Origin: a candidate division FCPU426 bacterium
Lineage (GTDB): Bacteria; Oederibacteriota; PGYV01; Palsa-1178
Length of the DNA: 8,636 nt
Direction of reading: 5' to 3'
NCBI GenBank assembly: GCA_003167475.1
Contig: PMTB01000127.1
Coordinates: forward strand, 6,801 to 15,436
Below, piece by piece: positions 1 to 7,026 of the stretch. The position numbers and the translations under genes were made by a program. The notes beneath the pieces were generated by a model. The model did no database searches and was not told the origin of the DNA. It saw only the letters and a program-made list of their open reading frames with translations. Positions within the stretch are counted from its first letter, which is position 1; every line of letters begins with the position of its first letter.

Positions 1-22
1 AAATTTTCCCCGGGGAAAATTT
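1..22. repeat. Perfect 22-bp palindrome at window edge
   Basis: The two 11-nt halves (AAATTTTCCCC and GGGGAAAATTT) are exact reverse complements with no spacer. The arrangement is A-tract, T-tract, C4, G4, A-tract, T-tract. The window begins here, so the palindrome may extend further left. It could be a protein-binding site, the 3' part of an upstream terminator (a T-run follows at 20-23) or part of a dispersed intergenic repeat. The sequence alone does not separate these. Confidence 0.7.
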
Positions 23-29
23 TGGTCTA

Positions 30-76
30 GTATAAAATCCATGTGATAATATATAATTATCACATGGATTTTATAC
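30..76. repeat. Perfect 21-bp inverted repeat with 5-nt loop
   Basis: Positions 30-50 and 56-76 are exact reverse complements, separated by ATATA at 51-55. The stem is AT-rich and has no T-tract on its 3' side in the plus orientation, so it is not a classical intrinsic terminator. It would form a cruciform in DNA or a long uninterrupted RNA hairpin, and the duplex is long enough to be a possible RNase III substrate. Its purpose is unknown. Confidence 0.8.
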
Positions 77-77
77 G

Positions 78-210
78 GTCAAATTTCGACTCTCGACTAT
101 CGAACGCTTGGTTAGTCTCTCAGAAGGAAGTTGTATTGTCTTTGTTCCGGGTTTAAACCAAGCTGTTGGCCTTCTCCGTAACGTTCGATAGTCGAGAGTC
201 GAGATTTGAT
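78..210. repeat. 133-bp element bounded by long inverted repeats (MITE-like or structured RNA)
   Basis: The arms are 78-106 and 182-210. The stretch 87-106 pairs exactly with 182-201, and extension to 81-106 / 182-207 brings one mismatch. Beyond that only position 78 against 210 is imperfect. The arms flank a 75-nt interior (107-181). Inside, 107-113 can pair with 156-162, and 122-127 can pair with 170-175. These two helices interleave, so a pseudoknot is possible although the helices are short. The interior also holds the 10-bp palindrome GGTTTAAACC at 150-159. I see no transposase, no tRNA-like core and no clear target-site duplication. It may be a miniature inverted-repeat element or a non-coding structure. 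Confidence 0.65.
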
Positions 211-273
211 CAGCAAGCTTGGAAGGTATTATAGAAAGTCGTAGGATCAGCAAGCTTGGAAGGTATTATAGAA
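208..273. repeat. Two identical 29-bp direct repeats, 37-bp period
   Basis: Positions 208-236 and 245-273 are identical 29-mers, beginning GATCAGCAAGCTTGG and ending TATTATAGAA, separated by 8 nt (AGTCGTAG). The first copy shares its first three bases with the right arm of the preceding inverted-repeat element. On the minus strand each copy contains TATAAT (228-233 and 265-270), with no convincing -35 partner. The pair lies about 40 bp upstream of the operon promoter, so it could be a pair of activator or repressor sites, or simply a repeat-expansion scar. Confidence 0.75.
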
Positions 274-311
274 TCCCCACCCAACTTTTCCCTTCCCGCT
301 ATTCCTTTTTA

Positions 312-320
312 TGGTATAAT
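312..320 (+). promoter_or_regulatory. Extended -10 promoter for the ROK operon
   Basis: TGGTATAAT matches the extended -10 consensus TGnTATAAT exactly. No good -35 hexamer is visible about 17 bp upstream, which is usual for extended -10 promoters. Transcription would begin near 327 and leave a short leader of about 38 nt. The leader contains the ribosome binding site AGGGAGA at 349-355, about 9-10 nt before the ATG at 365. The position is consistent with driving all four downstream genes. Confidence 0.55.
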
Positions 321-364
321 TTCGTGGTTATGTTGTACCACAAAACCCAGGGAGAACAAATAAA

Positions 365-1369
365 ATGGCTAAAAAAGCAAAAGCAAAATCCAAAAAGCTC
401 GTCATCGGCATAGACCTCGGCGGCACCAATGTTATGGCTGCCCTCGTCGACACTTCCGGCAAGGTTAAGTCCTACGTTCATTTCCCGACAGAGGCCCAGC
501 AGGGGCCCGAGCATGTAATAAAGAACATCGCCGACAATGTGAAGGCTTTGGTCAAAAAATCCGGCCTTACCATGAAAGATATATGGCGCGTAGGTATCGG
601 CTCTCCCGGGCCCATGGACTCCAAAAAAGGCATTATAATCGGGGCTGTCAACCTTCCGGGTTGGAAGCGCGTCACCCTCAAGGCTGACCTTGAGAAGCTG
701 CTTGGAGTGGGGGTTGGGGTCGATAATGACGCCAATTGCGCGGCCTATGGCGAGCAGTGGGCCGGCGCGGCCAAAGGAGCTTCTAATGTGGTCGGAATAA
801 CCCTTGGGACGGGCGTAGGGGGCGGTATTATCATCGATGGCAGGCTCGTCAGGGGGGCAAACTATAACGCGGCCGAGATAGGCCATACATCGCTAAATCC
901 GGACGGTAGGCTTTGCAAATGCGGGGCAAAGGGATGCTTTGAACAGTACGCATCCGCCTCGGCAATAGCCGAATCCGCCCGCGAAGCGATACGAAAAGGC
1001 GCAAGCTCCATGATGACCGAACTGGTTAAAGGTGACCTTTCGAAGATAACCTCGAAGACAGTATTTGAAGCCATGACGCAAAATGACAAAACCGCCATAG
1101 CGGTTTGGAATGAATTCATAAAGTACCTCGCGGCCGGGGTCGGAAACCAGATAAACGGCCTTAACCCGGAAGTGGTTGTGATCGCGGGAGGGGTAATCAA
1201 TGCCGGAGAAAAACTCTTCACTCCTTTAAGGGAAGCCGTAAGAAAACAGACATTCGCCCTGACATTTTCGGCGGCAAAAATAGTCCCCGCGAAACTCGGT
1301 GAGCTCGCGGGCGCGATAGGCGCGGCCGGCGTTGTCATAAACGAAGGCGAATTTTACAACCTTAAATGA
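365..1369 (+). CDS. ROK-family sugar kinase (glucokinase-like)
   Basis: This 334-residue cytoplasmic protein is a ROK-family kinase that probably phosphorylates glucose or a related hexose at the 6-position with ATP. The N-terminal phosphate-binding motif DLGGTN is at residues 17-22. NLPGW is at 96-100, and the catalytic Asp122 sits in DNDAN. The ATP-site glycine motif LGTGVGGG is at 147-154 and ExGH at 171-174. The ROK zinc motif CxCGxxGCxE is at 184-193, giving likely zinc ligands His174, Cys184, Cys186 and Cys191. All expected residues are present. The first 11 residues are an unusual Lys/Ala-rich extension; the good Shine-Dalgarno at 349-355 supports this start. There is no N-terminal HTH, so it is an enzyme rather than a NagC/Mlc-type repressor. 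It is first in the operon and overlaps the next gene by 4 nt (ATGA). Substrate specificity (glucose, ManNAc or another sugar) cannot be fixed from sequence. Confidence 0.92.
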   Translation: MAKKAKAKSKKLVIGIDLGGTNVMAALVDTSGKVKSYVHFPTEAQQGPEHVIKNIADNVKALVKKSGLTMKDIWRVGIGSPGPMDSKKGIIIGAVNLPGWKRVTLKADLEKLLGVGVGVDNDANCAAYGEQWAGAAKGASNVVGITLGTGVGGGIIIDGRLVRGANYNAAEIGHTSLNPDGRLCKCGAKGCFEQYASASAIAESAREAIRKGASSMMTELVKGDLSKITSKTVFEAMTQNDKTAIAVWNEFIKYLAAGVGNQINGLNPEVVVIAGGVINAGEKLFTPLREAVRKQTFALTFSAAKIVPAKLGELAGAIGAAGVVINEGEFYNLK

Positions 1370-3210
1370 ATTTAAAAAAGCCGCTGGACCTTTTAATAAA
1401 CAATATTGTGAATTTCATTGTTTTTTTTATCCCCGTGGTATTTTATCAGCCCTCGCTGGACCCGTTCGGGCCGCCTGAGATGATGCTGGCCAGGGTTTTC
1501 CTGCCTACGCTGCTTATTCTTTACATCATCCGGTCATTTCACAACGAGCGGCTGGTCTTCAAATCCAACCCTGTGTTTTTACCCGTTGCCGGATACCTGC
1601 TCGTCACTTTTATTTCCGTATTTGCTTCTATCAACCCATCAGTAAGCCTTAAATACGCCGTGGAACTGGGCGTAATGGCCTTTGGCTCTTATCTTATATA
1701 CGCCATATCCGGGGTCAAAGGCATAAAACGGATCGTCTTTATGATTGTGTTTTCGCACACGCTAATGGCGCTTTACGGCATTGCCCAGCATTTTGGGGCG
1801 GATATTTTCCAGTGGAGCACGGATTTTGCCGGCAGGCCGCTTGGCACCATAGGGAACCCGGATTTTTTTGCGGGCGAGCTGCTTGTCTCTTTCTTCATCC
1901 TGCTTTCTTACGCGGTTTTTGAAAAAAGGTTCAGATTATTGGCCGTCGTTGCGCTCGCCATACACGCGCTTTGTATTTATTACACGAGGGTCGCGGGCGC
2001 TTTCATCGGGCTGGTTTTTGGATCGCTGGCATTTATTATTATAATCGCTGTTATAAAACACGGGGAGATAGCTGGGTTCATATCGAAAAACAGGAAAAAG
2101 GCGGTTGCGGCTTTACTGCTGGTTATAATCGTCCTTGGGGCGTTTACGCCTTTTATGGCCGGGAAGATTAAAGGTTTTGCGGGTGAAAAGGGTCGCTCTC
2201 TGAAGCACAGGCTTATCATGTGGGAATCAAGCCTGCTCATGATCAAAGAGTCGCCCGTGCTCGGCAAGGGTATAGGCAGTTTCAGGATGAACTATCCTCA
2301 TTACCAGGGTATCTTATTGAACGACCCAAAGAACTTTGGTTATGATTATGTTGTCACGTGGATGCCGCATGAACAGTATCTGCTGATAGCTTCCGAGACC
2401 GGGTTACTGGGGCTTGGTTTGTTCCTTCTGGCTGTATTTGCCTTTTATAAGCTGACTGAGGGTATCATTAGTTCTTCAAGGTCTGGTTATATTACCGTCG
2501 GTTTTGCGTCGTCCATGGCGGCTCTGCTCGGCGCTTCCTTGTTCAATACATTTTATAATATACCGGCGACAACTTTCATGTTTTTTCTTATTCTGTTTTG
2601 CCAGCAGGCTTTTGCCCAAAGCCGGGCCGGATATGTGCCGAAAAGTAATATTGCCAGGGCGCTTTTGGCGGCAGCTATTTTATTATTGTTTGTCCTGATC
2701 AATGGCGACGCCAGGACACTGGCCGCGAATATGTATCTGAAAAAAGCGGATTCGTTCTCAAAGCGGGACATGATGGCCCAGGCCATAGATTATTACGAGC
2801 GCGTCATATCCTTAAATCCCGTGGAACTGTGCCCGCAGACCGATGTGGCGCAGTATTATTACGCCGCGGAAGCTTACAGGAAGACAGGCAACCTGGTAAA
2901 GGCCGAACAGTATTACAGAAAGGACCTTTTGCTTAACCCGTACTGCCCTGAGGTAAACAACATGCTCGGCGCCGTAACAGGGCAGCTGGGCAATCCGGAT
3001 GAATCAATAAGGCTGCTTGAAAAGGCGGTCTTTGCGGCGCCGCATTATGACGCGGCTTATACAAACCTGGCGACAGCATACATGTCCAAAAATGACCATG
3101 AAGGCGCCAGGCGTACGCTGAAAAAATTCATTGAAAAAAACGGGTCAAAACCCGAATTTGAAAATATGTTGAAGGCAGTTGACGCCGCTGATAAGGCGGG
3201 GAAGAGGTAA
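1366..3210 (+). CDS. O-antigen ligase (Wzy_C) family membrane protein with C-terminal TPR domain
   Basis: This 614-residue inner-membrane protein has roughly a dozen hydrophobic helices between residues 10 and 447, then a soluble domain at about 453-605. The family (WaaL, Wzy, PglL-type oligosaccharyltransferases) transfers or polymerises polyprenyl-diphosphate-linked glycans on the periplasmic side. Visible signatures are GTIGNPDFFAG at 160-170 and a large hydrophilic loop at about 265-335 containing RLIMWESSLLMIKESPVLGKG (282-302). The family-typical HExxLxxxxExGxxG stretch starts at His335. The C-terminal part contains about four TPR-like helical pairs (near 453-485, 491-523, 525-557 and 559-591). 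The start codon overlaps the kinase stop (ATGA). No well-spaced Shine-Dalgarno is seen, so translational coupling is likely. Whether it is a lipid A-core ligase, a polymerase or a protein O-glycosyltransferase cannot be decided here. Confidence 0.85.
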   Translation: MNLKKPLDLLINNIVNFIVFFIPVVFYQPSLDPFGPPEMMLARVFLPTLLILYIIRSFHNERLVFKSNPVFLPVAGYLLVTFISVFASINPSVSLKYAVELGVMAFGSYLIYAISGVKGIKRIVFMIVFSHTLMALYGIAQHFGADIFQWSTDFAGRPLGTIGNPDFFAGELLVSFFILLSYAVFEKRFRLLAVVALAIHALCIYYTRVAGAFIGLVFGSLAFIIIIAVIKHGEIAGFISKNRKKAVAALLLVIIVLGAFTPFMAGKIKGFAGEKGRSLKHRLIMWESSLLMIKESPVLGKGIGSFRMNYPHYQGILLNDPKNFGYDYVVTWMPHEQYLLIASETGLLGLGLFLLAVFAFYKLTEGIISSSRSGYITVGFASSMAALLGASLFNTFYNIPATTFMFFLILFCQQAFAQSRAGYVPKSNIARALLAAAILLLFVLINGDARTLAANMYLKKADSFSKRDMMAQAIDYYERVISLNPVELCPQTDVAQYYYAAEAYRKTGNLVKAEQYYRKDLLLNPYCPEVNNMLGAVTGQLGNPDESIRLLEKAVFAAPHYDAAYTNLATAYMSKNDHEGARRTLKKFIEKNGSKPEFENMLKAVDAADKAGKR

Positions 3211-3211
3211 A

Positions 3212-5623
3212 ATGGACCGTCGAAAAGCCATCAATTCAGCCGTTAAGTTTCTTTTGTTGGCCGGTATACTGGCGCTTTATCTGTACGCCATGCCGCCGGT
3301 ATTTAAGAATAATGATTCGCCGGAGACCACTGCCGCGGCTTACACCCTGGGTATAGGGCATCCGCCCGGTTATCCTCTTTATGCCATGGCCGCTAAGATA
3401 TGTATCCTTGTGCCGCTGGCAAACCCGGCTTACAGGGTCAACTTTTTTGCCGTGCTTCTTTCCATGCTGGTGCTTGTCATGACTTATTTCATATGCATGC
3501 GCCTTATTAAGGCCATAAATCCTGCCTCAGCGCCGGATCCGGCGGAAGATGATACGAATTCATGGACCTCGGTATTTACCTGCCTGATACTCGCCTTAAG
3601 TTATATATTTTGGAACCAGGCTATGGACTCAAAAGGCGGTATATATATCCTCAATCTGCTGTTCTTATCGGTTATGATATATATTGCCGTCATACTGCTC
3701 GAAAGATTCCAGCCGAAATATATTTACCTGCTTTCATATGTTTTTGGATTGTCGCTGACAAACCATTGGCCGAGCGCTATTATCCTCGCTCCTGTTTTTG
3801 CCTGTTTATTTATCCTCTATTTTAAGAGGTTAAAGCCCGTAAGATGGCTTTATACCGCTGTTTTCTTCATTGCGGGTGTAAGCGCCTATATTTATCTGCC
3901 GCTAAGGGCGCATAACGCGCCCGTGTTGAACTGGGGGAATCCTTCCGGACTGAAAGAAATGATATGGGTTATACTCAGGAAGGCGTATGTATACCCGGTT
4001 AAAGCCGCTGTGGAGGTGTATTTATACCAGGCTCTTGAGTTTGCAAAGTTGTTTATTGCGAATTACCTGCTGTTCTTCCTGGTTTCATTTGCGGGCGGTT
4101 ACGTTCTGCTGAAAAAGTCAAAAAAGCATCTCTTTTTTATGCTCGCGGTGTTCCTGACCGTGGTTGTCATGGTCGTTTTTTATAACAGGACCAAAAAGGA
4201 CGTTTTATATCTGATGGATATATTCCTTATGCCGGCCGAGTACATTGTGCTGCTGCTGATCGCGCCGGGTATCATTTTTCTGCGGGGTATACTGCGCGAT
4301 AAAACACAGCTCTACGCGGCCTTTGGGGTTGCCGCATTTGTCCTTGTTTCCATGGCCGTCATTGATTTCAAAAAGAACGATTCACGCTATGATTTCATAT
4401 CATATGATTATGGTTATAACCTGCTGCAGGGGATCCCGGAAAACAGCGTCTACCTCGCGTCCGGGGATTATAATGCCATGCCGGTTTATTACATACGCGA
4501 GATAGAGAAAAAACGCAGGGACATAAAGTTCGCTACGGATTCATTTTTGATATTCCAGTGGGGCATAGATGAATTCATCAGGGAAACGGGTTCGCCGGCC
4601 GTCATGTCGCCGTACAACAGGGAAGCGAACATAAGGAACATCATAAGCGCGTCCGCGCCGGGCACGGGCATATTCCGGAATTTTTACTGGGAAAACCCGG
4701 TCGCTTTGGACCCGGCAAAATACATTGAACAGCAGTACGGCATACTCATGAAAGTCAATACGGTCAAGGAAAAAACGGATGCTGGATTATTCCAAATGTA
4801 TAATTACAGGGGCATCTTTGAAAGGACCGCGCTTAACAACGACGCGAACATATCCCTGGTTACCTGGTACCCTGTGTGCATGGTGAACGCCGCTAACGCG
4901 CTTATGGGAGAGGGCAGATATGCCGAATCTATCGGGCTTAATAAGATGGCTCTTGAGTTTCCGGTGGATAAGCCGGAGGGGAATATTCTTTATAATATTG
5001 CTTTTGCCTGCAGCAAAATAAATGACAATATCAATGAAGTCCGCTATCTTAAGAAGGCTAAAGATAAAGGCGCGGATATATTGGCCGTATATGAAAGGCT
5101 GGGATTTTTATATTATAATTTAGGGATGCTGGACCTGGCTTTGCCGGCTTTTGACGAGGCTTTAAAACGCGGGAGCAAGGCTCCATATGTCGAAAAGGGA
5201 ATTTCGGTTATAAACGGGTTCAATCAGCAACAGCGGTATGAAATAGCCATGCAAAAGGCCTCTGAAAAACTTCTTTCCAATGATATCGACGGCGCGGGGC
5301 TGATTTTTGATTATTTGCTTGAAAAACATTATAAAAATGATATAATCTATAAGAATTTGGGCGTGTATCATTTTAAAACAGGCGGCACTGAAGAAGCTTT
5401 GAAGTATTTTTTGCTGTCTGAAAATGAAACAATAGATCCGGGAACCTCGTTATATATTGCGTACACCTATGAAAAGCTTGGAAACCATGAAAAAGCCATC
5501 AGCGGGTTGAATAAGGCAGTGAAATTGTATCCCAATGACAGGGTCCTAAGTGATTTATTGACGGCAATAAAGGAGTCACGGAAAAATGGCAAAAGCACTG
5601 ATAGCTCTCACGGACCGCGATGA
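3212..5623 (+). CDS. DUF2723 (GT117/TMEM260-like) membrane glycosyltransferase with TPR repeats
   Basis: This is an 803-residue membrane protein. The DUF2723 signature is clear. NNDSPETTAAA at 33-43 carries the acidic pair Asp35/Glu38 after the first membrane helix, followed by GHPPGYPLY at 49-57. GLSLTNHW lies at 179-186 and YLPLRAHNAPVLNWGNP at 228-244. About eleven hydrophobic helices run to about residue 384. A soluble region follows, with TPR-like repeats between about 555 and 785. Animal TMEM260, a member of this family, is a protein O-mannosyltransferase; bacterial members are mostly uncharacterised, so transfer of sugar from a polyprenyl donor is an inference. The start at 3212 is preferred over an upstream in-frame ATG (3179) because GGGGAAGAGG (3198-3207) precedes it and it lies 1 nt after the previous stop. 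The last 12 codons lie inside the next gene. Confidence 0.85.
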   Translation: MDRRKAINSAVKFLLLAGILALYLYAMPPVFKNNDSPETTAAAYTLGIGHPPGYPLYAMAAKICILVPLANPAYRVNFFAVLLSMLVLVMTYFICMRLIKAINPASAPDPAEDDTNSWTSVFTCLILALSYIFWNQAMDSKGGIYILNLLFLSVMIYIAVILLERFQPKYIYLLSYVFGLSLTNHWPSAIILAPVFACLFILYFKRLKPVRWLYTAVFFIAGVSAYIYLPLRAHNAPVLNWGNPSGLKEMIWVILRKAYVYPVKAAVEVYLYQALEFAKLFIANYLLFFLVSFAGGYVLLKKSKKHLFFMLAVFLTVVVMVVFYNRTKKDVLYLMDIFLMPAEYIVLLLIAPGIIFLRGILRDKTQLYAAFGVAAFVLVSMAVIDFKKNDSRYDFISYDYGYNLLQGIPENSVYLASGDYNAMPVYYIREIEKKRRDIKFATDSFLIFQWGIDEFIRETGSPAVMSPYNREANIRNIISASAPGTGIFRNFYWENPVALDPAKYIEQQYGILMKVNTVKEKTDAGLFQMYNYRGIFERTALNNDANISLVTWYPVCMVNAANALMGEGRYAESIGLNKMALEFPVDKPEGNILYNIAFACSKINDNINEVRYLKKAKDKGADILAVYERLGFLYYNLGMLDLALPAFDEALKRGSKAPYVEKGISVINGFNQQQRYEIAMQKASEKLLSNDIDGAGLIFDYLLEKHYKNDIIYKNLGVYHFKTGGTEEALKYFLLSENETIDPGTSLYIAYTYEKLGNHEKAISGLNKAVKLYPNDRVLSDLLTAIKESRKNGKSTDSSHGPR

Positions 5624-6965
5624 CGCGATAAAGATAAACAATGCCCTGGAAGACAGGGGCGATACCCCTTATATAGCCACAGATTCATCGTCACTACTGG
5701 AGAAGATAGGCAGGCAGGAATTCAATGTTTTGATACTGGATACGGATATAATACCGGAACTTGAACTTAACATTGTCAAGTTTGTCAAAGAAAGAAATCC
5801 CCGGCTGGCGGTCATACTCGCTTCCACAAAAGATAAACTTGACAATGCCATTTTGATCGCCAGGAAGGAAAATTTTAACTACCTGTCAAAGCCCGTGAAT
5901 ATCCATGAGCTTGAATTTATCATGGACAAATTGGGAGCGTTCGGCGTCAAGGAAGAGGCGGCTTTAAGCCCGCATGAATATTTCACCAATATCTTCATCG
6001 GCAAAAGCGAGAAGATAAGGAAGGTAATGGCTTTGGCGCTTAAGGTGGCCAAGAGCGACAGCAATATTATGGTGACCGGAGAGACAGGCACGGGCAAAGA
6101 ACTCATATCCAGGGCCATACATGAGCTCTCCGGCAGGGCCTCAGGGCCGTTCATAGCGGTTAATTGCGCCGCCATACCTGAAAATCTCCTTGAGTCCGAA
6201 CTCTTCGGCTACAGGAAAGGCGCTTTTACCGGGGCGGTTGCCGATAAAAAGGGGCTTATTGAGCTTGCCGATACCGGCACATTATTTTTGGATGAGATCG
6301 GGGATTTATCCTTGGGCCTGCAGGCTAAACTGCTCAGGGTGCTTGAGTACAAGGAGTTAAGGCCTTTGGGCGACGAATCCTCCAGGAACGTAAATATCAG
6401 GATAATAGCCGCCACAAACCAGGATATAAAGGAACAGATAAAGGAGAAGAAATTCAGGGAGGACCTTTTTTACAGGCTAAACGTCATCAATATCCATATC
6501 CCGGCCCTGCGCGAAAGAAAAGAGGATATTCCGCTCCTGCTGCGGTTCTATATTGAAAAATACAACAAGTTAAATAACCGTTCGATAGTCGGCATAGACC
6601 CGAAAGCAAAAGCCATGCTCGTGTATTACGATTATCCCGGGAACGTAAGGGAACTGGATAATATAATACAGCACGCTTTTGCGATGAGCTCAACCGACCT
6701 GATAAGCGTTGAGGATATGCCGGTCCATATGCATAATCTGACGCCTTATTTCCAGCTTGAGGCCCACGAGAATGAAAAACCCAGGATAAGGGGGAGGGTC
6801 GTGGAGCATCCGGAACTGCTCCTGTCGGAAGTGGAAAAAACAACCATATTGAAAGCTTTTGCGAAATTCGGGAAAAATCACACGAAAGTCGCGGAAGTTC
6901 TCGGCGTTTCCAGGTCGACGTTATGGCGCAAGATGAAAGAATATAAGATCAAAATAGACGTTTAA
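5586..6965 (+). CDS. Sigma-54-dependent response regulator (NtrC family)
   Basis: This 459-residue transcription activator has three domains: receiver (about 3-118), AAA+ sigma-54 interaction (about 137-365) and Fis-type HTH (about 413-455). The AAA+ core is intact. It has Walker A GETGTGKE (165-172), GAFTGA loop (212-217), Walker B LFLDE (233-237), sensor I around ATNQD (276-280), arginine-finger segment REDLFYRL (291-298) and sensor II PGNVREL (351-357). The receiver keeps phospho-acceptor Asp52, Ser80 and Lys102 at normal mutual spacing. However, the acidic pair expected at residues 8-9 reads Leu-Thr, with only Asp10 next to it, and the loop after Asp52 is altered. AAGGAG at 5570-5575 supports the start, which lies inside the preceding gene (38-nt overlap). 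No histidine kinase is encoded in the window. It probably controls this operon or other sigma-54 promoters; no convincing -24/-12 site was found here by eye. Confidence 0.93.
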   Translation: MAKALIALTDRDDAIKINNALEDRGDTPYIATDSSSLLEKIGRQEFNVLILDTDIIPELELNIVKFVKERNPRLAVILASTKDKLDNAILIARKENFNYLSKPVNIHELEFIMDKLGAFGVKEEAALSPHEYFTNIFIGKSEKIRKVMALALKVAKSDSNIMVTGETGTGKELISRAIHELSGRASGPFIAVNCAAIPENLLESELFGYRKGAFTGAVADKKGLIELADTGTLFLDEIGDLSLGLQAKLLRVLEYKELRPLGDESSRNVNIRIIAATNQDIKEQIKEKKFREDLFYRLNVINIHIPALRERKEDIPLLLRFYIEKYNKLNNRSIVGIDPKAKAMLVYYDYPGNVRELDNIIQHAFAMSSTDLISVEDMPVHMHNLTPYFQLEAHENEKPRIRGRVVEHPELLLSEVEKTTILKAFAKFGKNHTKVAEVLGVSRSTLWRKMKEYKIKIDV

Positions 6966-6980
6966 AGCCTTTATAAATAG

Positions 6981-7009
6981 AAAAAGGCGCGGGGAAACCG
7001 CGCCTTTTT
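6981..7009. terminator. Bidirectional intrinsic terminator
   Basis: A perfect 12-bp stem (6981-6992 with 6998-7009) closes a 5-nt loop, GGAAA. The stem has a GC-rich core (GGCGCGG/CCGCGCC) with five A on the left and five T on the right, so it has a U-tract when read from either strand. It sits in the 61-bp gap between the stops of two convergent transcription units and probably terminates both. Confidence 0.9.
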
Positions 7010-7026
7010 GATATCTGTTACGGCTT

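Noticed and set aside
107..181. tRNA or integron attC site inside the inverted repeats
   Set aside because: There is no TPsiC-like GGTTCGA arm or cloverleaf, and I could not place paired attC core sites at the arm ends.
71..253. Minus-strand 60-codon open frame across the inverted-repeat region
   Set aside because: It starts at TTG within a direct repeat, has no Shine-Dalgarno, and is composed of the inverted and direct repeats themselves. It resembles no protein I recognise.
208..273. CRISPR-like repeat pair (29-nt repeats)
   Set aside because: There are only two copies, the intervening segment is 8 nt (too short for a spacer), and there are no cas genes.
312..340. TGGTA...TACCA dyad over the promoter as an operator
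   Set aside because: The arms are only 5 bp and separated by 19 nt, which is easily expected by chance.
274..364. Sigma-54 (-24/-12) promoter for autoregulation upstream of the operon
   Set aside because: No TGGCAC-N5-TTGCA-like pair was found by eye here or before the minus-strand operon; only sigma-70-type elements were seen.
299..886. Long minus-strand open frame (195 codons) opposite the kinase
   Set aside because: It is antisense to a kinase with all catalytic motifs intact, has no ribosome binding site and has no recognisable protein features.
6487..6843. Minus-strand open frame opposite the regulator
   Set aside because: It is a shadow of the conserved AAA+ and linker region on the plus strand and has no start signal.
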